Below, in pieces: positions 52,908 through 61,117 of a stretch of DNA of 64,000 nucleotides. The notes beneath the pieces were generated by a model. That model ran no database searches. It was not told the origin of the DNA and saw only the letters and a program-made list of their open reading frames with translations. The DNA comes from MGIIb-P sp963934015 (GTDB lineage: Archaea > Thermoplasmatota > Poseidoniia > Poseidoniales > Thalassarchaeaceae). A program made the translations under genes and the position numbers. The stretch covers positions 1 through 64,000 of the forward strand of contig CAWVWT010000003.1 in the NCBI GenBank assembly GCA_963934015.1, written 5' to 3'. Each line of letters starts with the position of its first letter. The first letter of the stretch is position 1.

Positions 52908-53726
52908 CTAGTCGTTCAGCACACGATCTTGGATAGCATACAATTTGGATAATCCAATCTCTGCCATATCCATGAGCGCATCCATCTGTGCGCGTGAATA
53001 AGTTGATTCTTCACCGGTTCCTTGAACTTCAACCAACATACCATCACTGGTGCCGATGACATTCATATCGACATCAGCATTCGAATCTAGAATGTAATCT
53101 AGATCAAGATAGACATCATCTCCAAGTAGACCTACACTGATTGCAGCTACATCTACGGGCAGGACTGCGGATTCGTGTGCAGCTTTTTCGACAGAACTCA
53201 ATTGCCGAGGTTCCCAGTCACGCCCTGCATCAGCAGGTTTCCGATCAGCTGACGGAAGGCACAAGCCTTGGTCGATGAGTCGTCGAACCCCCAACCGAAG
53301 TGCAATGGTTGCTGCAGTAATCGATGCGCAGCGAGTCCCGCCATCGGCATTGAGGATGTCACAATCGACAGTAAGGCTGTGCGGCCCAAGTTCCTCAAGA
53401 TCAATTCCAGCGCGAAGACTGCGTGCAACCAAACGTTCGATTTCGTAGGTTCGCCCTTTTGCTCCTCTACGTTCACGTTGGAATCTGGAATCAGTTGAAC
53501 CAGGAAGTAGACTGTATTCTGCATTGACCCAACCCTTTGTCGCATCTCGTGGAAACCAACGTGGAAGGTTTCTCGCGCGCGTACAGCATGCGAGAACAAC
53601 AGTGTCTCCTTGTTTGTACAAAACACTTGCAAGTGCATTGGGTGTGAAGTCGATTTCGACTTCGACATCACGCATCTCATTTTTCTCTCGAGTGAGTTCT
53701 AAATCAGCTTCCTTGAACTTGGCCAT
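52908..53726 (-). CDS. rph: ribonuclease PH, bacterial type
   Basis: A 272-residue phosphorolytic 3' exoribonuclease. It matches bacterial RNase PH, not exosome Rrp41: GWVNAEYSLLPGSTDSR, GRTYEIERLVARSLRAGIDL, LTVDCDILNADGGTRCASITAA, AISVGLLGDDVYLDLDYILDS and DMNVIGTSDGMLVEVQGTGE. An insert of about 25 residues (DRKPADAGRDWEPRQLSSVE, about 165-185) is not in the bacterial core. The enzyme trims tRNA 3' tails to the CCA end. It is encoded beside a tRNA gene with encoded CCA, which suits this role. Confidence 0.93.
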   Translation of the reverse strand: MAKFKEADLELTREKNEMRDVEVEIDFTPNALASVLYKQGDTVVLACCTRARNLPRWFPRDATKGWVNAEYSLLPGSTDSRFQRERRGAKGRTYEIERLVARSLRAGIDLEELGPHSLTVDCDILNADGGTRCASITAATIALRLGVRRLIDQGLCLPSADRKPADAGRDWEPRQLSSVEKAAHESAVLPVDVAAISVGLLGDDVYLDLDYILDSNADVDMNVIGTSDGMLVEVQGTGEESTYSRAQMDALMDMAEIGLSKLYAIQDRVLND

Positions 53727-53744
53727 ACTTCGCCGACTCGGGTC

Positions 53745-54293
53745 TCATTCTTCAATCGCCCGGCGAGCATGCGGTGGTCTCCAAGCAGCCCAAGGGCCTT
53801 CAGTCGTCTCAATATACGGTCCCTCAATAAGATCTACACAATAGGGGACTGCGGGCCAAATTTCATCGATTGTTTCCCGAATTGAACGAGGGCTTCCGGG
53901 TAAATTGAGAATGAGTGTTTGCCCTCGAACACCTGCTGTTTGTCGACTGAGGACAGCAGTGGAAACATGTCGCAGTGAGATGGCTCGCATCTGCTCACCA
54001 AATCCAGGTAATATGCGCTCACAAATTGCTTCTGTTGCATCGGGTGTGACATCTCTGGGTGCAGGGCCGGTGCCACCGGTTGTGATGATGACCGAACATC
54101 CAGCATTACAAAGTTCGATTAATGATGCTTCAATCATTTTTTGCTCATCGGGGATAATGCGCCTTTCCACTTTGAATGGATTGGAAATTGCCTCTGAAAG
54201 GAACTCGGCAATGGCTGGGCCAGACAAATCGTCATAATCGCCGGCTGCGGCTCGATCTGAGGCCGTGAGTACACCAAAGGTCACGGGGTCCAT
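53745..54293 (-). CDS. mogA: molybdopterin adenylyltransferase
   Basis: A 182-residue MogA-type protein, which adenylates molybdopterin before Mo insertion. It tracks bacterial MogA closely: LTASDRAAAGDYDD, RRIIPDEQKMIEASL, TTGGTGPAPRDVTPDATEAI, PGFGEQMRAISLRHV, AVLSRQTAGVRGQTLILNLPGSPRSI and PYCVDLIEGPYIETT. The TGGTGPAPRDVTPDAT loop binds the cofactor. It lies 18 bases before rph, on the same strand. It can serve the molybdenum hydroxylase at 18.6-23 kb. Confidence 0.93.
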   Translation of the reverse strand: MDPVTFGVLTASDRAAAGDYDDLSGPAIAEFLSEAISNPFKVERRIIPDEQKMIEASLIELCNAGCSVIITTGGTGPAPRDVTPDATEAICERILPGFGEQMRAISLRHVSTAVLSRQTAGVRGQTLILNLPGSPRSIRETIDEIWPAVPYCVDLIEGPYIETTEGPWAAWRPPHARRAIEE

Positions 54294-54323
54294 GTTGGGT
54301 CGAAGCCGTTGATGATAAGAAGA

Positions 54324-55289
54324 CTACTCTTCCTCTGCGAGGAAACCTGCTCGCGCTGCCGCTCGTCGTTCCTTTCTTTCATCACGTGGAATTGGGGCTC
54401 TAGATTCAATGTCGCGAGTTTTATTTCCACCTGGCATTTTTCCGGTTAGAACACTAGCTTTTGCGTCATGAAATTCAGTTGCAGTTAGCCACCCATCTCT
54501 GCGCATATCTGCCAATCTTTCCAGTCGCTCAATCATCTCAATAGGGTCAATTGTTGATTGTATTCCATTGCTGGATTTCCGATTCCTTGCCCAAAGAACC
54601 TGTGAGAGTGTTGCCGCTAGAAGTCCATACAGTGCAATCCCTGTGAACATGAGAAAAATTGCCACAACGCGCCCTCCTGTTGTAACGGGGGCGTAATCGC
54701 CGTAACCGACGGTTGTGGCTGTGGTAATTGCCCACCACATGGCTTGCGGTAGCGTTTGTATACACGTTTCACCGCATGCTGCATCTGTGGCGTGTTGTTC
54801 AAACAAATATGCGATAAAACCACCGGCAAAGCCGATTGAAGTCACAACAAAAATCAAATGTTGAATCTGCCGTTGAACCGGGGATTCCTCGCTTGTTTCA
54901 TGTAACCCGAGCAAATTGGTAGCAAGTGAATACACTTTCGTTAGATGAACCATTCTCAACAATACTACAAACTGAAGCGAAGGGATTGCTGCAAGGATGA
55001 CTGGAGTCAATCCGAGCAAACCCCAACTTTGTGCACGCCACCATTCAGCACGGTCTTCTGCATTGGACATATCTTTCGCGAGTTGAGCGACAAAGAATCC
55101 AACTAAGGCCAGATCAAGAATTGCCAATACCCAGAACATTGTTGGATTGGAATTGACCAAGTCTTCTTGGATGACAAAGATTACGATTCCAATGGAGATA
55201 AGCGAGAAAATCAATTCGAGATTTTCAGGTCGAACCCAGTTAGACCACCAGAAGGTTTTGTCATCTACGACAACATCCTCTTCCGGCAT
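54324..55289 (-). CDS. voltage-gated-like potassium channel with SHOCT-like tail
   Basis: A 321-residue protein from the ATG at 55289 (an ATG at 55343 adds 18 residues). It has about six TM helices: four in the first 130 residues, of which the fourth holds VVLLRMVHLTKVYS (few charged residues for a voltage sensor), then the pore with AMWWAITTATTVGYGDYAP, the K+ selectivity filter TVGYGD. The cytoplasmic tail has a SHOCT-like stretch (ERLERLADMRRDGWLTATEF) often linked to oligomerisation. No RCK domain is present. Confidence 0.9.
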   Translation of the reverse strand: MPEEDVVVDDKTFWWSNWVRPENLELIFSLISIGIVIFVIQEDLVNSNPTMFWVLAILDLALVGFFVAQLAKDMSNAEDRAEWWRAQSWGLLGLTPVILAAIPSLQFVVLLRMVHLTKVYSLATNLLGLHETSEESPVQRQIQHLIFVVTSIGFAGGFIAYLFEQHATDAACGETCIQTLPQAMWWAITTATTVGYGDYAPVTTGGRVVAIFLMFTGIALYGLLAATLSQVLWARNRKSSNGIQSTIDPIEMIERLERLADMRRDGWLTATEFHDAKASVLTGKMPGGNKTRDIESRAPIPRDERKERRAAARAGFLAEEE

Positions 55290-55363
55290 GGACTGGCATC
55301 GGCTAAGCCGAGTTCTTGAGTGTTCGGTGCGCCCATGGGGCACAACGATGATTCACAAGTAAT

Positions 55364-56440
55364 TCATACATCGTCGAGAGACTCTTCATCGTCGACAGAT
55401 TCCTCATCAGGGTCATCAGCATTGAATTCTAGTTGGGCCCGTTTCCATTTCCCAGCTGAGCACAGCACGATATTGGCAATTGGGTCCCCGGCTCGCACCA
55501 ATGGATTCAACGCCAAGCCTACAATAACCCCCGTTCTCGGACTCTCAATACTATCGGTTTGTTCACCGAGTGGGTCTGTGACAAGGGCAATATCCTGTCC
55601 TTTCTTGACATGTTCTCCAACATTGACAAGGCTGTAAAGGAGCCCTCCCGCCTCGGCTCTGGCCCACTTTGAGCGACGTACAAGAAGCCTAACAGCTGGC
55701 AGTCGATTTTCTCTCGTAATCATCCCAAGGTGCCCCATAACATTGAGAACACCTTCAATCCCTGCATGTACTGCATCCATCTCAAATCGGTGGGCTGTAC
55801 CGGCTTCCAGAAGAATGGTTGGTATTCCTTCCTTGGTGGCCGTTCGCCGAAGTGACCCTTTTGGCCCAGTAGAATGGAGGATAATTTGAGTTCCGAAGGC
55901 TCGGGCGAGTTCCATGCACTTCTTCAGATCGAAATTTGCTCGGATGTGCGGGAGGTTTGTCCTCGAGTGAGGTGCAGAATGTAAATCGATTAGGAAGTCC
56001 GCTCGTTTCACCACAGAATTGAACAGAGTGTATGCAATTCTTTGTGATTGATTACCATGTTCCTTGCCAGGAAAGAGTCGATTGATATCCCTGTTATCGG
56101 GGCCCCCTCGCTGTTCTAGGAGCATGCCTTCGATATTGACGACAGGAACGAAGATGAGGGTCCCGGCCAACTCCTTGCGGGAAATTCGGTCATCTTCCGT
56201 TCCTGCGATATGATCATCTCCGTGAATGAGGTGATGAGCCACAGAAACACCATTCAGCTCATCGCCATGTATGCCTGCTGTTAGCGCTAATACTGGACCG
56301 GGTTGGGTGCCGTGAATGATGTATACTGGGATAGTGCGCCTATTCCCAGCAGGGCCATCACCGAGTTCGAGCGAGACTTCTTTACCAGTTCCCGGGGCGA
56401 TTTCGGCACCCTCGAAATGAAAAGAATTGATGTCGGCCAC
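55364..56440 (-). CDS. succinylglutamate desuccinylase / aspartoacylase family hydrolase
   Basis: A 358-residue zinc hydrolase. LALTAGIHGDELNG carries the first Zn His and Glu, DRDINRLFPG-like NRDINRLFPG is the Arg-binding loop, and LIDLHSAPHSRTNLPHI gives the second His; the catalytic Glu is in TILLEAGTA. A beta-rich C-terminal domain follows (GGLLYSLVNVGEHVKKGQDIALV, barrel-sandwich-like), and the end is acidic. It hydrolyses an N-acyl amino acid or related amide; the exact substrate is unknown. Confidence 0.9.
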   Translation of the reverse strand: MADINSFHFEGAEIAPGTGKEVSLELGDGPAGNRRTIPVYIIHGTQPGPVLALTAGIHGDELNGVSVAHHLIHGDDHIAGTEDDRISRKELAGTLIFVPVVNIEGMLLEQRGGPDNRDINRLFPGKEHGNQSQRIAYTLFNSVVKRADFLIDLHSAPHSRTNLPHIRANFDLKKCMELARAFGTQIILHSTGPKGSLRRTATKEGIPTILLEAGTAHRFEMDAVHAGIEGVLNVMGHLGMITRENRLPAVRLLVRRSKWARAEAGGLLYSLVNVGEHVKKGQDIALVTDPLGEQTDSIESPRTGVIVGLALNPLVRAGDPIANIVLCSAGKWKRAQLEFNADDPDEESVDDEESLDDV

Positions 56441-56519
56441 ACTGTGCCCACATTCTCATTTGATAACAATCCCTGCCCCACTTCCAATTCCTTAGGTCCT
56501 CGATATACGAGAGTTCAAG

Positions 56520-56660
56520 AACCTCCGCAACCGGGTGGTGGTCTCTGGAGGTAATGGAGTGCCGCGTCTTCCCCAAACAGCACGACCGACCATTGTTCTC
56601 TGCCCGGGCTGTTTTGCAGCCCAAGCAGGACGTGCTCGTGCGGTCGCGGTCTTTTGACCC
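56520..56660. other. GC-rich intergenic segment with strong hairpin, possible structured RNA or leader
   Basis: The 238-base divergent gap before RPA holds an unusually GC-rich stretch. Within it GGGCTG (56606-56611) and CAGCCC (56617-56622) pair around TTTTG, and CTGC (56600-56603) pairs with GCAG (56625-56628) across a 2+2 internal loop. A second small hairpin, GGTC/GACC around TTTT, is at 56648-56659. Short open frames exist on both strands but none looks like a protein. SRP RNA and RNase P RNA core motifs were not seen. Confidence 0.3.
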
Positions 56661-56678
56661 CCACAGGAGTAGCTCGAA

Positions 56679-58382
56679 ATGTCTAACCTAGAAGAGTTTG
56701 AAAATGAGATTCGTGCGGTCAAAGAAGCCGTGCCAGATGCCGATGAAGAAGCGATAGCAGGAGAATTTGTTCGTTATCGAGATGAATTCCTCGTGCCACC
56801 CAAACATGCCCTCAGAAGTGTCATTGAACATTTCCAAAAAGAAGCGGGAATGGAAGTTAATGCTCCAAAAACCACTTCTTCCCGCCCCGCAGCAAAATCA
56901 GTGGAACGATTCACAGATCTTTCATCTGATGATTCCAATATTACCATTGAAGTCGAGGTCGTCACCTATGTGCCTCGTATGCAAATGGTGCGTGGAGAAG
57001 AAAAACAGATTGCATTTGGATGGATTGAAGACAACCCCTGGGTGGATGGTGGAGAGCGCACCCGTTGGGATTTCAAGGACTGGGGCAGTCATGCTGAAAA
57101 TCTAAGTCCAGGTAGTGTTGTTCGTCTAGAAGGTGTATCTGTCAATGAATGGAACGGAAAACGTTCTCTCAACATCAATCAGACCAGCCGTGTTGCTGTA
57201 TTGCGTGGCGGTGAACGCAAGGTTGTTGTCGCCCCATCAGAACCAACATCAATTGATCGAGTTCTTTCGATGGATGGTTTTGCTACCGTTGTTGCGCGTG
57301 TTATTTCGACACGTCCGATGACTGTGAATAAGAAGGATGGCAGTGGTACCATAGACATGGTCAAGGGACGCCTTGCTGATGACAGCGGAACCATTGGTTT
57401 TGCTTGTTTTGGGAGTTTTGAACATCCAGTCGGAACACTCCTCAAGATTGAGGGTGCTGCGATTCGTCGATTCCGAAATACGCCAGAGTTGAACATTGGA
57501 GACCGGACTAAGGTGGAAATTTATCATGAAGAAGGATTTTCCAGTCTAGAAGATCTCGCCGTCTCATCTGTGATGCAAATTAGCCAGCTGCGAGATGGGG
57601 CTGCCGATGTTGGCATCACAGTTCAACTCACATCGTGGAGCAGCCGTAGTTTCACAGGAAAAGATGGAGTCGACAAAACAGTCTGGGGTGGCGATGCAGT
57701 CGACCCAACTGGGTCTTGTAGATTGACAGCCTGGTCAGAATTACCTATCGACGAAGGTTCACTCCCTCTCGCTTTGAAACTTAACAATGTCCGCGTACGT
57801 TCATGGCAAGGAACACCCGATTTGACAATCGATCGAGGTGATCAAGTCGAAATCCTTGACGACATGCCTTGGGAAGCAATTGATGCTAGTAAGCATTCAG
57901 TCGAAGTGGACTTTTCCGAACTCCTCTCGGGCGGATCTCGCAGTGGTGTGACCAGTACTGCAACAGTCATTTCAGTTCAGGCAGGATCGGGAATTATTCA
58001 TCGATGCCCAGAGTGCAAGAAGGCAATGCGTGATGGGGCGTGTAGAGATCATGGTCCCCAAGAAGGAGTCGAAGATTTACGATTGCGCATCATCCTTGAT
58101 GATGGACTTGCCAACGGCGCGTTGATTTTAGGTCGTAATAGTGCTGAAGCATTCTTGGGTCAATCAATGGCTGATGTACAGGATGCAACAAAAGGTGATG
58201 GTGGTGAAGCATTCTTAGCTGACTTACGAAGTCGAATGCTCGGACGGAAACACACGTTTACTGGACGAGCAATGATTGATGCTCAAGGGGCACTGCTTAT
58301 GGCTGACAATTTTGTTCTTGCCGAACTTGATTTGACTGAATCAGCCAATAAAGTGCGAGAGCGCTGGGGGGTGTTCGTATGA
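56679..58382 (+). CDS. replication protein A, single-stranded DNA-binding protein
   Basis: A 567-residue archaeal RPA. An N-terminal helical region (LEEFENEIRAVKEAVPDADE) precedes several OB folds (about 85-190, 195-300, 300-410), each with the beta pattern 'V-x-A-x-V ... G-x-V ... D-x-T-G' (for example DDSGTIGFACFGSF and WGGDAVDPTGSCRL). A C-terminal OB fold carries a zinc finger: CPECKKAMRDGACRDHG. It coats ssDNA in replication and repair. The stop overlaps the next start (ATGA), so RPA and its partner are made together. Confidence 0.93.
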   Translation: MSNLEEFENEIRAVKEAVPDADEEAIAGEFVRYRDEFLVPPKHALRSVIEHFQKEAGMEVNAPKTTSSRPAAKSVERFTDLSSDDSNITIEVEVVTYVPRMQMVRGEEKQIAFGWIEDNPWVDGGERTRWDFKDWGSHAENLSPGSVVRLEGVSVNEWNGKRSLNINQTSRVAVLRGGERKVVVAPSEPTSIDRVLSMDGFATVVARVISTRPMTVNKKDGSGTIDMVKGRLADDSGTIGFACFGSFEHPVGTLLKIEGAAIRRFRNTPELNIGDRTKVEIYHEEGFSSLEDLAVSSVMQISQLRDGAADVGITVQLTSWSSRSFTGKDGVDKTVWGGDAVDPTGSCRLTAWSELPIDEGSLPLALKLNNVRVRSWQGTPDLTIDRGDQVEILDDMPWEAIDASKHSVEVDFSELLSGGSRSGVTSTATVISVQAGSGIIHRCPECKKAMRDGACRDHGPQEGVEDLRLRIILDDGLANGALILGRNSAEAFLGQSMADVQDATKGDGGEAFLADLRSRMLGRKHTFTGRAMIDAQGALLMADNFVLAELDLTESANKVRERWGVFV

Positions 58383-59353
58383 TGGGTGGACAGCAACGCA
58401 GTCGCCGTCAAACAGCGACCCGTTTGTTTGCGCGTGAATTCTATGAATCCAGCCTCCCAGATGGGGGGCAGGGCGAATATGATCCACGTTTTATTGTCAC
58501 CAAACTAGGTGCGCGTGTAAATCGGATGTTCGTATGTGGAGTTGTCGAACGACTTGAGCGAAGAGATACGGAAAGAGGCCCCATGTTCAGTGGTGCGGTT
58601 CGAGACCCCACCGGCTTACACCTGTGGAGTGTTGGTTCATTTCGTCCCGAATTGCATATTGAGATGGAAGAGTTGGTTGCACGCTTTGAGGGCGGTGACC
58701 GATTTCTGATGGCGTGTATTGGTAAATCAAATCACTACACCACAGAGGATGGTGGGTTCCGATGCCGAATGCAAATGGAAGATTATTCCATCATTGATCG
58801 TGATGTTTACGCATCTTGGTTGGTCGAAACAGCGGACCAAACAATGCGCCGAATCGAGGCACTCGAGAAAGCTCAATCTGCTGAAACGACAGATTCGAAT
58901 GCTCTACGTGATGCAGGTGTTCCAAACGACCTGATAGACGGCCTAGGATTGGCGTTGAACCACTACGGGGAATGGGATTCAGAGGGGTACAAAGTGGGAG
59001 TCCTTCAGGCGCTCAGTGCAGCGGAAGGACGCGTAATATCTTTCGAGGAACATGAGGCTGACTCACCACCTTCTTCCAATGATGAAAATAAAGCATCGAC
59101 AGGTGTCAAAACGGTTGAAGAACCAGTCGAAAAACCAACCCCGTCTACGGATGGTTTGGAAATTGAAACTGTTGTATTAGAAGTCGTTGGAGAACATGGT
59201 GGTGATGAGGGAATCGACTACGATTCTATCATGAAGCATTGTGCACAACGTGGATTCACCGACGAGGATTCGATTGAGGATGCATTGTACGCGCTCCGTG
59301 ATGACAAATGCGAAATTATGGAACCACGTTTTGGTTGGTTCAAAACATTGTGA
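58379..59353 (+). CDS. RPA-associated protein (OB fold plus winged-helix tail)
   Basis: A 324-residue protein of the COG3390 type that pairs with archaeal RPA. The N-terminal half is an OB fold: RQTATRLFAREFYES, VNRMFVCGVVERLE, GAVRDPTGLHLWSVG, and FLMACIGKSNHY. An acidic, Pro-rich linker (about 230-265) leads to a winged-helix-like domain at the end: GIDYDSIMKHCAQRGFTDED, then LRDDKCEIMEPRFGWFKTL, resembling the RPA32 C-terminal domain. It is fused to RPA by the ATGA overlap at transcript level. Confidence 0.9.
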   Translation: MMGGQQRSRRQTATRLFAREFYESSLPDGGQGEYDPRFIVTKLGARVNRMFVCGVVERLERRDTERGPMFSGAVRDPTGLHLWSVGSFRPELHIEMEELVARFEGGDRFLMACIGKSNHYTTEDGGFRCRMQMEDYSIIDRDVYASWLVETADQTMRRIEALEKAQSAETTDSNALRDAGVPNDLIDGLGLALNHYGEWDSEGYKVGVLQALSAAEGRVISFEEHEADSPPSSNDENKASTGVKTVEEPVEKPTPSTDGLEIETVVLEVVGEHGGDEGIDYDSIMKHCAQRGFTDEDSIEDALYALRDDKCEIMEPRFGWFKTL

Positions 59354-59356
59354 GTT

Positions 59357-59373
59357 CCGTCCCTAAGGGACGG
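59357..59373. other. intergenic hairpin, 7-bp stem, TAA loop
   Basis: Arms CCGTCCC and GGGACGG pair perfectly around TAA, 3 bases after the RPA-associated protein stop. A run of eight C follows, not T. The next gene starts 57 bases downstream. Confidence 0.6.
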
Positions 59374-59429
59374 TCCCCCCCCGCTAGTTTGAAGGCAGTT
59401 CCATGGTGTTGCCCCCTTGAGGCGTGGCT

Positions 59430-59774
59430 ATGGCACAAGCAGGTACAGTGTTTCTCCGAGGATTCGACGGGGATTGGCTCCAGTTCGATAATTGCCGTAT
59501 TTCAGTGAATATCCGTCGGCGTATCACCCGTGAAGTGAAGCGCGGTGGTGAAGGCGATGACCTCGTCGATGAGGGCGCTGAGTCGGCTGTTTACACCATG
59601 TGTGGCCACCTCGGTATCGCTGGTTATCGAGATGTGTTGAGCATATTCCGCAGTGCCGAAGTCTGGCTTCTTGATCCGTTTACAGAGACTGAAATCAAGG
59701 TCGCTTTCCACCGATTGGAATACGACGGTGATGATGGTGCATATTCCTTCGAATTAATTGAGGACGTGATTTAG
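59430..59774 (+). CDS. small soluble protein upstream of the pilus genes, function unknown
   Basis: A 114-residue protein from the ATG at 59430 (a GTG at 59424 adds two). It appears to be mostly beta strand: GTVFLRGFDGDWLQFDNCRISVN at the start, a charged stretch RRRITREVKRGGEGDDLVDEG, one helix near 55-70 and an acidic end. No signal, TM or pilin-like N-terminus is present, so it is not the pilin. It lies 2 bases before the TadC-like gene, which points to a role with the pilus machine. No family recognised. Confidence 0.65.
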   Translation: MAQAGTVFLRGFDGDWLQFDNCRISVNIRRRITREVKRGGEGDDLVDEGAESAVYTMCGHLGIAGYRDVLSIFRSAEVWLLDPFTETEIKVAFHRLEYDGDDGAYSFELIEDVI

Positions 59775-59776
59775 GC

Positions 59777-60361
59777 ATGGCAACCAACGCTGAGGAATCT
59801 GCGGATCTCCTCTACGCTATGCGCGCAGTCATGGTATTACTTGGTTCGGGAATTGGACTTGAAGCAGCAATGCAGATGATTGCGCGCGGCGGTTATGGCG
59901 TCATTTCAAAGGATTTCAACGAAGCAATTGCAAATTTACAACGTGGTTCAAAATTGGAAAGTGAATTTTCACGCTTGAGTACTAAGGCCAATAGCAAGGC
60001 CTATACTCGTTTTCTCAATACGTTACGAGCAAATGTGACAAGTGATACCGACTTGGTTCGAGCATTGACACAACAATCTGAGCGTGAAGAAGAAGAGCGT
60101 AATGAAAAATTAGCAACATACATCGAAAAGTTGTCTGGGATGCCAACAATTTTGTTGACCTTTGGAATTCTTTCACCAATTATTTTTGGAATTGCTGCTA
60201 TGATTCCAGTTATCGCACCTGGTTTGATGGCCAGTGGAATTCCTGGTATGTCATCGATTGCCGCTGCTGCAGCCTGTTTTGGCCCTGCTCTATTCTTGAC
60301 TTTGTTACTGATGGCAATGTTTGGCTACAAAGCCCACTCGAGCGACCCGGGGGTAATCTGA
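59777..60361 (+). CDS. TadC-like half of a pilus membrane platform (single T2SS-F domain)
   Basis: A 194-residue protein. The T2SSF helical domain occupies residues 8-115 (LLYAMRAVMVLLGSGIGLEAAMQMIARG, then LRANVTSDTDLVRALTQQSEREEEERNEKL). Two TM helices follow (about 122-145 and 155-182). Archaeal FlaJ carries two such domains in about 550 residues; here each is in its own gene, as in bacterial Tad systems. The stop overlaps the next ATG by one base. Confidence 0.82.
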   Translation: MATNAEESADLLYAMRAVMVLLGSGIGLEAAMQMIARGGYGVISKDFNEAIANLQRGSKLESEFSRLSTKANSKAYTRFLNTLRANVTSDTDLVRALTQQSEREEEERNEKLATYIEKLSGMPTILLTFGILSPIIFGIAAMIPVIAPGLMASGIPGMSSIAAAAACFGPALFLTLLLMAMFGYKAHSSDPGVI

Positions 60362-61107
60362 TGCAGATGCTCTGGGATGTTTACGAATTATTCAGTCAGA
60401 GCATATTTCTCGTGCTCATCGTACCGATTACATTGCCCTGTCTGGCAGGTGCGATTCCTGGATTTCTAGAGCGTCGCCGGCGTCGACAATTGGAGGAAGC
60501 ACTCCCTGAGGTGCTCGAATCTATTTCATCCAGCATTGTTGCGGGCCTAGGTCTACAGCAGGCTTTGACTGAAATTTCAAGAAATCGACAAGATGAAACA
60601 GGAAAGTTGTTGACGCAGGCTATCGAGAGATCACGCTCAACCTCATTTGATGCCGCTCTTGCAGAGTATGCCATCAACAGTAGAAGCATTCTCATTCAAC
60701 GGGTCGTGAATTTACTATCGACGGCGATTGAACAAGATGCTCCTTTGGGTGAAGTTACCAATTCAATGTCGATAGAATATGACCGTTTGAACAAACTAAT
60801 CAATACCAGAGAAAGGGAAATGTCCGGGCAATCTTTCTTGCTTTTGATGTTGATGTGCCTTCTTCTCCCGGGTGTCATGGGGTTCATGTTCGCAGTCTTT
60901 GGCCTCGCAGCTAGTGGGGCCTACTGGGGGCATATCCACAATGTGATGATGCCCTACCTCATGGCTTCGGCCGCTCTCAGTGTCGTCATTTCCGGTCGAA
61001 TGCTCGGACGAACCAAGCAAGCATTGTGGTGGATTCCATTTTGGTCTACCATCTCAGCTCTGCTATACATGGGTCTGTTTGAAGCCATTCAAAGTGGGAT
61101 GACGTGA
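60361..61107 (+). CDS. TadB-like half of a pilus membrane platform (single T2SS-F domain)
   Basis: A 248-residue protein. An N-terminal TM (about 12-32) and a basic ERRRRRQLEEALPEVLESISSSIVAGLGLQQAL lead into the T2SSF domain; SFLLLMLMCLLLPGVMGFMFAVFGLA and two more TM helices finish it. It probably pairs with the preceding protein to rebuild a FlaJ-like platform that the ATPase drives. Confidence 0.85.
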   Translation: MQMLWDVYELFSQSIFLVLIVPITLPCLAGAIPGFLERRRRRQLEEALPEVLESISSSIVAGLGLQQALTEISRNRQDETGKLLTQAIERSRSTSFDAALAEYAINSRSILIQRVVNLLSTAIEQDAPLGEVTNSMSIEYDRLNKLINTREREMSGQSFLLLMLMCLLLPGVMGFMFAVFGLAASGAYWGHIHNVMMPYLMASAALSVVISGRMLGRTKQALWWIPFWSTISALLYMGLFEAIQSGMT

Positions 61108-61117
61108 GGTGAAAATT

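Noticed and set aside
52908..53726. Archaeal exosome subunit Rrp41
   Set aside because: Sequence blocks follow bacterial RNase PH throughout, and no Rrp42, Rrp4 or Csl4 gene is adjacent.
56492..56722. Minus-strand 76-codon frame overlapping the RPA start
   Set aside because: Composition is Arg/Thr/Pro-rich without family features and it runs through the RPA ribosome site.
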